From assembly GCA_937942405.1 (NCBI GenBank), contig CALDEN010000036.1, positions 1 through 8,776 of the forward strand: a stretch of 8,776 nucleotides of DNA. Reading direction: 5' to 3'. Positions 1 through 3,741 of the stretch are shown in pieces. The position numbers and the translations under genes are program-made. This stretch comes from an uncultured Saprospiraceae bacterium. GTDB lineage: Bacteria > Bacteroidota > Bacteroidia > Chitinophagales > Saprospiraceae. Under the pieces are notes generated by a model that was given only the letters and a program-made list of their open reading frames with translations, did not search any database and was not told where the DNA came from. How positions within the stretch are numbered: the stretch's first letter is position 1; every line of letters starts with the position of its first letter.

Positions 1-1
1 A

Positions 2-1006
2 GTACATAGTTTCCTAGATGATGTTCATCTCACATCGTATGACATTAAAGAGATCTTGGACGGGAGAGCACTCTGGGATAAGGACAGTGGAGACGTAAAC
101 GATGATGATCCGCAGGGTGAGGACGGTCTAGCCGAAAGAAGAAAGCTGGATAAAATGGCAGATTACTCTGATCTATCTCTAGAGGAATTACTCGAACGAA
201 TGAAGCAGGTCATGGACCAGCAAAAGTCTAAGCACTCTGGTGGTAGTCACTGGATCGGCACAGGAGGTATATCCCCCTACGGTCATGGCGGAGCAGCCAA
301 AGATGGCATACGAGTCGGTGGCAGCGGAGGTGGTAAGATGGCCAGAAAAGTCCTCAATGACCGCAAGTACTTTCCCGTAGATAGAGATGCTCTCATTAAT
401 GACAACAATATCGATGCTGCTCTCGCCTCTCTAAAAGGCATCATGCAAGAATCTGCCATCGACAAACTAGATATCGAAAACACCATTAAAAAAGGACTAA
501 AAAGAGGCGGACTATTTATCCCAGAACTCAAAAATGAAAAAGAGAAAAAGCTCCAAGTCATCCTCCTAGTAGATAATGGTGGATACTCTATGGATGGCTA
601 CATCGGTATCGTTCAGAAGCTCTTTAAAAAAATGAAAACGAGGTTTGCTCATGATCTAGAGACCTACTACTTCCACAATACGATTTACGATTATGTATTT
701 ACAGATGCGTATCGAAGTAAGCCCATTTCCATCGATCGCATCCTGAGTAAAGATCCAGATTATCGAGTATTTATCATCGGTGATGCCAGTATGGCCCCAT
801 ATGAACTCAATCGCTTAAGCCTAGATAGTTATCGCAGTATGACTGCACACTTCGATAAGATCGCATGGCTCAATCCAGAAGCCATGAAATACTGGAAGCA
901 CACATTCAGCATACAGGTTATCAAAGAACTGATAGATATGTATGAGCTTACGCCAAAAGGAATAGAGCAAGCAGTACTGGGAATGAATCTAAAACACAAG
1001 AGTTAG
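2..1006 (+). CDS. CoxE-like VWA domain protein, 5' end outside window
   Basis: The frame is open from base 2, so the N-terminus lies upstream; an in-frame TTG at 56 is unlikely to be the true start. Residues below are counted from that TTG. A glycine-rich segment with HWIGTGG and YGHGG (about 60-95) precedes a von Willebrand A domain (about 165-280). The metal-site motif is DNGGYSMD (D173, S178), followed by YYFHNTIYDYVF and then GDASMAPYE (243-250), the second acidic metal-site loop. This three-part signature is typical of cytosolic CoxE/YehP-like VWA proteins, which generally pair with a MoxR-type AAA+ ATPase and are thought to help mature or load cofactors on partner enzymes. The ATPase is not visible and may lie upstream. 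The first metal motif looks one residue longer than the usual DxGGSMD. The family call is strong; the biological role is inferred. The stop overlaps that of the convergent nuclease gene. Confidence 0.87.
   Translation, partial: VHSFLDDVHLTSYDIKEILDGRALWDKDSGDVNDDDPQGEDGLAERRKLDKMADYSDLSLEELLERMKQVMDQQKSKHSGGSHWIGTGGISPYGHGGAAKDGIRVGGSGGGKMARKVLNDRKYFPVDRDALINDNNIDAALASLKGIMQESAIDKLDIENTIKKGLKRGGLFIPELKNEKEKKLQVILLVDNGGYSMDGYIGIVQKLFKKMKTRFAHDLETYYFHNTIYDYVFTDAYRSKPISIDRILSKDPDYRVFIIGDASMAPYELNRLSLDSYRSMTAHFDKIAWLNPEAMKYWKHTFSIQVIKELIDMYELTPKGIEQAVLGMNLKHKS
1003..1006. other. Overlapping stop codons of convergent genes
   Basis: The four bases ttag carry TAG for the plus-strand VWA gene (1004-1006) and TAA for the minus-strand nuclease (1003-1005). 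No intergenic terminator hairpin fits here, so each transcript must end inside the other gene or be limited by collision or Rho. Confidence 0.9.
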
Positions 1007-2226
1007 TAGCCTTCGAAAAAATGCATCTTTTCTTCGCTTTCTATAGATAGGCTCGGCTTCTTACTAAACTTTTTGATTTCCCCTTCAAAACATACATTTT
1101 CGTTTTCTACCGAGGATATTAAATCTCCTGAGAAATGAACTAAGTTTTCCTTACGGATGAATACTGAAAAAATATCATTGGGAAATCGCTTATCTAAGGT
1201 TAACCATAAATGCCCTTTTTTACTGTACCTGCTAGATACGACATTACCGCATACCGTATATTCTCTTCCATTTCCTGCAAACTTAGCAGCGGATAAGGTA
1301 TTAAAATATCTTTTTTTCTTGAGGACAGCCATAGGAATAGGCTCTTTATCTCCAGCAGCCAAATCTAGAAACCATCGTTCCTTATCGAATGTGTTTTCTA
1401 CCTCATCATTGGAATAATTACTGAAAAAATCATAGCTCGTAATCTCTTCTGCTTTATCGATAGAGATCGCATAGGACGGCAATAAATCATGCTCTTTACT
1501 ATTGGGTAGTATAAATGCAATGCCATGCTCATTTTCTATATCTAAGGCTACTTTTAAATAAAACTTAGGGATCGTCAGATGATTGATTGCTTTAGGGATT
1601 TTGGGCAGATCGTCTTCGAGTAAAGGTAAAGTCATTACGTAGAGAGGAACGTCATTATTTACCACATATTCTCGTAATGCCATCTCCAGCTCTGCCCATA
1701 TTTGTCTATTAAATTCTGGGAGTTGAGGAGACATATTAGAGTAAAAATAGGATTCGCTAAGGGCTTTCTTATTCCAACGAAAATCTGCACTAGGAGCAAG
1801 ATGCCCTCGATCATAACCAAAGCCGAAGTACTCTTTAGAGCCATCAGATTTAGAATCAGTCAAAAAGTAATCTTGCTCGATTGCTGTTCCCGATTGTACT
1901 TTAGGGTCTTCTCTGAAATCATTTGTACGAGATTCTACACCTTGCTTAATACTCGGCAAGATCATATGTGCTACCCATGCCGCTTGTTCATGAGCTTCTG
2001 CATATTCTAGAATCATTGCCGAATGTTCGATATACGCATCAGATGGCAATCCGATTGCCTTTAAATCTTGGATAATCTTAGTGAGTTGTAAATCATTGAT
2101 CTTATTCTCAAAGAATTCGATCTGTTCCTCCAGTTCTTTCTTTTTAGCCAAATCCATAGAGAGCTGACTATCAAGCGATTGCCCGATCATAGAGTAACTA
2201 AAAAGTAAGAAGAAAACAATTCTCAT
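1003..2226 (-). CDS. Secreted DNA/RNA non-specific endonuclease with C-terminal OB-like domain
   Basis: The chosen start encodes 407 residues beginning MRIVFFLLFSYSMIGQS, a good signal peptide, so the product is probably exported. An upstream in-frame ATG at 2262 adds 12 residues with a poor leader; it has AGGA five bases before it, so the start is not certain. A charged, coiled-coil-like stretch (about 25-50) is followed by the ββα-metal (Serratia nuclease type) domain, about 60-295. Its GYDRGH motif gives D139 and the catalytic base H142. N164, N173 (Mg ligand) and E181 follow, with the family spacing for N-to-N (9) and N-to-E (8). Such enzymes cut DNA and RNA without sequence preference, for nutrient uptake or defence. 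Residues about 321-400 (YTVCGNVVSSRY ... VCFEGEIKKF) look like an OB-fold nucleic-acid-binding domain, which minimal family members lack. The gene converges on the VWA gene with a 4-bp stop overlap. Confidence 0.88.
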   Translation of the reverse strand: MRIVFFLLFSYSMIGQSLDSQLSMDLAKKKELEEQIEFFENKINDLQLTKIIQDLKAIGLPSDAYIEHSAMILEYAEAHEQAAWVAHMILPSIKQGVESRTNDFREDPKVQSGTAIEQDYFLTDSKSDGSKEYFGFGYDRGHLAPSADFRWNKKALSESYFYSNMSPQLPEFNRQIWAELEMALREYVVNNDVPLYVMTLPLLEDDLPKIPKAINHLTIPKFYLKVALDIENEHGIAFILPNSKEHDLLPSYAISIDKAEEITSYDFFSNYSNDEVENTFDKERWFLDLAAGDKEPIPMAVLKKKRYFNTLSAAKFAGNGREYTVCGNVVSSRYSKKGHLWLTLDKRFPNDIFSVFIRKENLVHFSGDLISSVENENVCFEGEIKKFSKKPSLSIESEEKMHFFEGY

Positions 2227-2262
2227 GGTTCTAAGACTGGTAAAGCAAATAATACAACACAT

Positions 2263-2470
2263 TAAAATCCTGAGATATCAATATGCTTATGAGTTGCTCA
2301 ATAACTTATCGTCGTCGAACTGTAAGATGATGGGAAGTAGAAATTAGATGTAATATGTAAAAATCAGATATATGAGGGCGAAGATAAAAGAACTTTAAAC
2401 TTCGATGTATAGGATCAGAAGATTCTTATTTGAATTGATTTCAAAATATCTTAAAAAACGAGTTAAAAAT
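2263..2470. other. Intergenic stretch upstream of the nuclease gene
   Basis: About 200 AT-rich bases lie between the nuclease start and the hairpin cluster. The nuclease promoter should be here, but I see no clear Bacteroidota -33 TTTG / -7 TAnnTTTG pair on the minus strand. I see no further gene or repeat in it. Confidence 0.5.
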
Positions 2471-2497
2471 AAATAGTCGGGATGATCCCGACTATTT
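2471..2497 (-). terminator. Hairpin terminator after the GIY-YIG gene
   Basis: A perfect 11-bp stem (aaatagtcggg / cccgactattt) with a 5-nt loop ends about 40 bases after the GIY-YIG stop. Read on the minus strand it is followed by TATTTATTTTTAAC, a U-rich tract, so it fits an intrinsic terminator for the minus-strand tRNA/GIY-YIG region. Its GTCGGGA/TCCCGAC arms repeat the motif found in the neighbouring tRNA-Pro-derived hairpins, so it may also belong to that repeat family. Confidence 0.6.
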
Positions 2498-2500
2498 ACA

Positions 2501-2543
2501 TGTCGGGACGATCTTCCCGACAGCCCTGTCTGGACACTTTAAC
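2501..2543 (-). repeat. Reduced tRNA-Pro remnant, distal flank of the GIY-YIG gene
   Basis: On the plus strand this reads tgtcggga (the tRNA-Pro 3' end), cgatct (variable loop), a hairpin at 2515-2534 (tcccgaca, loop gccc, tgtctgga, one mismatch), then cactttaac (D-arm side). Relative to the remnant at 2801-2860 an 18-nt T-arm block is missing between tgtcggga and cgatct. The hairpin occupies exactly the place of the anticodon arm. Bases 2509-2541 match 2829-2860 apart from one extra base and two substitutions. The GIY-YIG stop codon (2539-2541) lies inside it. Confidence 0.7.
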
Positions 2544-2787
2544 TGCTCCTTGCTATCCAATCTAGCACTCTTTTACTGTTCTTCCATCTTTTTAATTTGC
2601 CCTCTAACTGAACAGCTTCACTACGAGATTTAAATTCTATAGAGTACAAAAGTATCCAAGGACCTCGATTCTTAGTGCTTTTTGATTTTCCTTTATTATG
2701 ATCTTCAATTCTTTTCACTAGGTCACTTGTCTGACCAATGTAGAGTCGTTGGGTAGATGTTGATTGTAGAATATAAGTGTGATACAA
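2539..2787 (-). CDS. GIY-YIG nuclease domain protein, small single-domain type
   Basis: From a TTG start at 2787 the product is 82 residues, the normal length for stand-alone GIY-YIG (UPF0213-like) proteins. TYIL (4-7) and LYIG (15-18) form the two halves of the signature, with R26 and H30 in the next helix and E62 in LEGKLKRW as the probable metal-binding glutamate. The family cuts DNA through a single metal; the substrate of these small proteins is generally unknown. The frame runs upstream to a GTG at 2856, but those 23 extra residues translate a tRNA-Pro remnant and should not be counted as protein. No ATG fits the domain start and no Shine-Dalgarno is visible, so the TTG is a best guess. 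The gene lies 3' of tRNA-Pro on the same strand and between two tRNA-Pro-derived repeats, suggesting a tRNA-associated mobile or homing-like origin (inference). Confidence 0.8.
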   Translation of the reverse strand: MYHTYILQSTSTQRLYIGQTSDLVKRIEDHNKGKSKSTKNRGPWILLYSIEFKSRSEAVQLEGKLKRWKNSKRVLDWIARSS

Positions 2788-2800
2788 TTTGTTGGAAAAG

Positions 2801-2860
2801 TTTGTCGGGATGAGAGGATTCGAACCTCCGATCTTCCCGACAACCTGTCGGGACACTTTA
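2801..2860 (-). pseudogene. tRNA-Pro remnant with anticodon arm replaced by another hairpin
   Basis: Bases 2801-2834 are identical to 2902-2935, the 3' flank, discriminator, acceptor 3' strand, T arm and variable loop of the intact tRNA-Pro. The 17-nt anticodon arm is then replaced by a 19-nt hairpin at 2835-2853 (tcccgac, loop aacct, gtcggga), and the match resumes with cacttta (2854-2860), the 3' side of the D arm. The rest of the D arm and the acceptor 5' strand are absent, so it cannot fold as a tRNA. The hairpin arms repeat the tRNA's own 3' end, TCCCGAC on the minus strand. Confidence 0.82.
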
Positions 2861-2905
2861 TACTTATCCTCTACTTGATATATATATTATTCGATTGAAT
2901 ATTTG

Positions 2906-2980
2906 TCGGGATGAGAGGATTCGAACCTCCGATCTCTGGTCCCCCAGACCAGCACTTTAACCGGACTAAGCTACATCCCG
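2906..2980 (-). tRNA. tRNA-Pro(GGG)
   Basis: A complete 75-nt cloverleaf on the minus strand. The acceptor CGGGATG pairs with CATCCCG and the discriminator is A. The D arm is GCTT...AAGT, the anticodon arm CTGGT/ACCAG with loop CTGGGGG, and the T arm GGAGG-TTCGAAT-CCTCT. The anticodon GGG is at 2943-2945. No CCA is encoded, so it must be added after transcription. It lies 163 bp downstream of tRNA-Val on the same strand and could share its transcript. Confidence 0.95.
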
Positions 2981-2999
2981 ATCTGTTAAAGTTTTTTTG

Positions 3000-3010
3000 T
3001 GAGACTGGAG
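3000..3010 (-). pseudogene. 3' fragment of a broken tRNA-Val
   Basis: Bases 2997-3010 (ttgtgagactggag) are identical to 3140-3153, the discriminator, acceptor 3' strand and start of the T arm of the intact tRNA-Val, then diverge abruptly at 3011 where the left arm begins. The matching 5' part of the same broken gene lies 353 bp away at 3364-3410. Confidence 0.7.
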
Positions 3011-3094
3011 ATGACTGACCGTTCCAAAGGAACAAAATGACTAAACGTCATTTTGTAGGGAAGGAACCGATTCATCAGAATCGGGTGGGCAGCT
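3011..3094 (+). repeat. Left inverted arm: three-hairpin module
   Basis: The module starts with atgactga and holds three hairpins: A at 3021-3033 (gttcc/ggaac), B at 3032-3056 (10-bp stem, loop taaac; its base overlaps the end of A) and C at 3067-3084 (ccgattc, loop atca, gaatcgg). It ends in gcagct. Its first 58 bases align without gaps to the right arm (minus strand from 3363) at 40 identical positions, including the first eight bases and a 9-base gaaggaacc before hairpin C. Confidence 0.75.
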
Positions 3095-3142
3095 AGAATT
3101 CATCCAGTCGCAAAGCAAAATCTCCACCATTGGAAATTCTTG

Positions 3143-3217
3143 TGAGACTGGAGGGATTCGAACCCCCGACCCCTACCCTGTCAAGGTAATGCTCTAAACC
3201 AACTGAGCTACAGTCTC
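3143..3217 (-). tRNA. tRNA-Val(GAC)
   Basis: A complete 75-nt cloverleaf on the minus strand. The acceptor GAGACTG pairs with CAGTCTC and the discriminator is A. The D arm is GCTC...GAGC, the anticodon arm TTACC/GGTAG with loop TTGACAG, and the T arm GGGGG-TTCGAAT-CCCTC. The anticodon GAC is at 3180-3182. No CCA is encoded. The gene sits near the centre (3187) of the inverted-arm composite 3011-3363 and keeps a 5' flank that is duplicated at 3411-3452. Confidence 0.95.
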
Positions 3218-3259
3218 TATTTTTTATTCTTTCAATTTTACCTAGTACTTTATACTAAG
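3208..3259 (-). repeat. 5' flank of tRNA-Val, copy 1 of a 52-bp direct repeat
   Basis: These 52 bases match 3401-3452 at 49 positions. They cover the first ten bases of the tRNA and about 42 bases upstream, where its promoter should lie. Retention of the upstream part in both copies suggests a tandem duplication of the whole tRNA-Val unit before one copy was broken. Confidence 0.8.
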
Positions 3260-3281
3260 ATTATTTTAAAGAGCATTACTC

Positions 3282-3363
3282 AGCTGCTACCTGATCTGAT
3301 AATCAGGTTCCTTCTCTATTCAGTGAAATCTAGTCACTAAATTACTACGTACCGTTCAGTCAT
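3282..3363 (-). repeat. Right inverted arm: second copy of the three-hairpin module
   Basis: Read on the minus strand from 3363 this begins ATGACTGA and repeats the left arm's architecture: hairpin A at 3343-3351, hairpin B at 3318-3342 and hairpin C at 3290-3307 (CCTGATT, loop ATCA, GATCAGG), then GCAGCT. Many differences from the left arm are paired. C-G to T-A, A-T to T-A and A-T to G-C swaps occur in stem B, and three consecutive swaps occur in stem C, while the loop ATCA is unchanged. This pattern indicates that the fold was conserved. Confidence 0.75.
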
Positions 3364-3410
3364 TCTAAACCAACTGAGCCTGCCTACCAATAGTGGTAGG
3401 CTACAGTCTC
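3364..3410 (-). pseudogene. 5' fragment of a broken tRNA-Val with a hairpin inserted in its D arm
   Basis: The minus strand reads GAGACTGTAG (acceptor 5' strand and first D-stem base), then a 22-nt insert (3379-3400), then CTCAGTTGGTTTAGA, identical to the intact tRNA-Val, and stops where the right arm begins at 3363. The insert holds an 18-nt hairpin at 3383-3400 (cctacca, loop atag, tggtagg). The anticodon arm and T loop are absent, so it cannot act as a tRNA. Confidence 0.78.
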
Positions 3411-3452
3411 TATTTTTTATTCTTTCAATTTTGCCTAGTACTTTTAACTAAG
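3401..3452 (-). repeat. 5' flank of tRNA-Val, copy 2 of the 52-bp direct repeat
   Basis: This is the upstream flank of the broken tRNA-Val, 49 of 52 bases identical to 3208-3259. If the shared sequence contains the tRNA promoter, the broken copy may still be transcribed into the composite below it. Confidence 0.78.
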
Positions 3453-3741
3453 CTCATATGAACGGCAAAGAAAACAAGATAAACTGATAGTAAAAAGAAA
3501 GTAAGTAAAGAATTCACTCGAAATGGAGAAATACCAAAAAAACATTGTCAAATAGATCTTTTATCAAATTATCGATACCACATAAACTAAATAATCTTCC
3601 TCAATTCTCTCAGAACGCTATGTCTCCATAAAGACAGCATCTAAATTATCACCATTAATTACTTTTCACATTCTACAAAATCTGTTTATTGTACTTATAT
3701 TATGTGTTATTGTAGAATATAGAAAACATAAAACACTGTAA
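3453..3741. other. Intergenic leader before the T9SS-exported protein gene
   Basis: About 290 AT-rich bases without a plausible gene. The promoters of the divergent units (tRNA-Val island on minus, exported protein on plus) should be here, but the plus strand has no TTTG and hence no canonical Bacteroidota -33/-7 pair. The only clear structure is an inverted repeat at 3670-3718. Confidence 0.5.
3670..3718 (+). promoter_or_regulatory. 9-bp inverted repeat upstream of the exported protein gene
   Basis: attctacaa (3670-3678) and ttgtagaat (3710-3718) are perfect inverted repeats separated by 31 bases, ending 23 bases before the ATG. They could be paired operator half-sites around a promoter or the base of a leader hairpin. 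In such AT-rich sequence chance cannot be excluded. Confidence 0.3.

Noticed and set aside
283..561. Minus-strand open frame of 92 codons inside the VWA gene
   Set aside because: It is antisense to the well-supported VWA coding sequence, low in complexity, and matches no family.
1157..1417. Plus-strand open frame of 86 codons opposite the nuclease gene
   Set aside because: It lies within the antisense of the OB-like domain and has no protein-like features of its own. The frames at 1659-1844 (-) and 1702-2010 (+) are rejected for the same reason.
2992..2998. Run of seven T as a plus-strand terminator
   Set aside because: All nearby RNA genes are on the minus strand, where this is an A-run, and no GC-rich stem precedes it on the plus strand.
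3270..3279. agagcattac, a 10-base match in inverted orientation to tRNA-Val (3186-3195)
   Set aside because: It falls in the segment lost from the broken tRNA and might be a displaced fragment, but ten bases without further flanking identity could be chance.
2471..3410. CRISPR-like array, suggested by several repeats and hairpins
   Set aside because: Repeat units are few, differ in length and orientation, are irregularly spaced, and are explained by tRNA-derived sequences. There are no spacers of uniform size and no cas genes.
3000..3410. Intron-containing or permuted tRNA-Val
   Set aside because: The two pieces lack the anticodon arm and T loop, so removing the middle would not give a tRNA. 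The intact tRNA-Val inside also argues against an intron.
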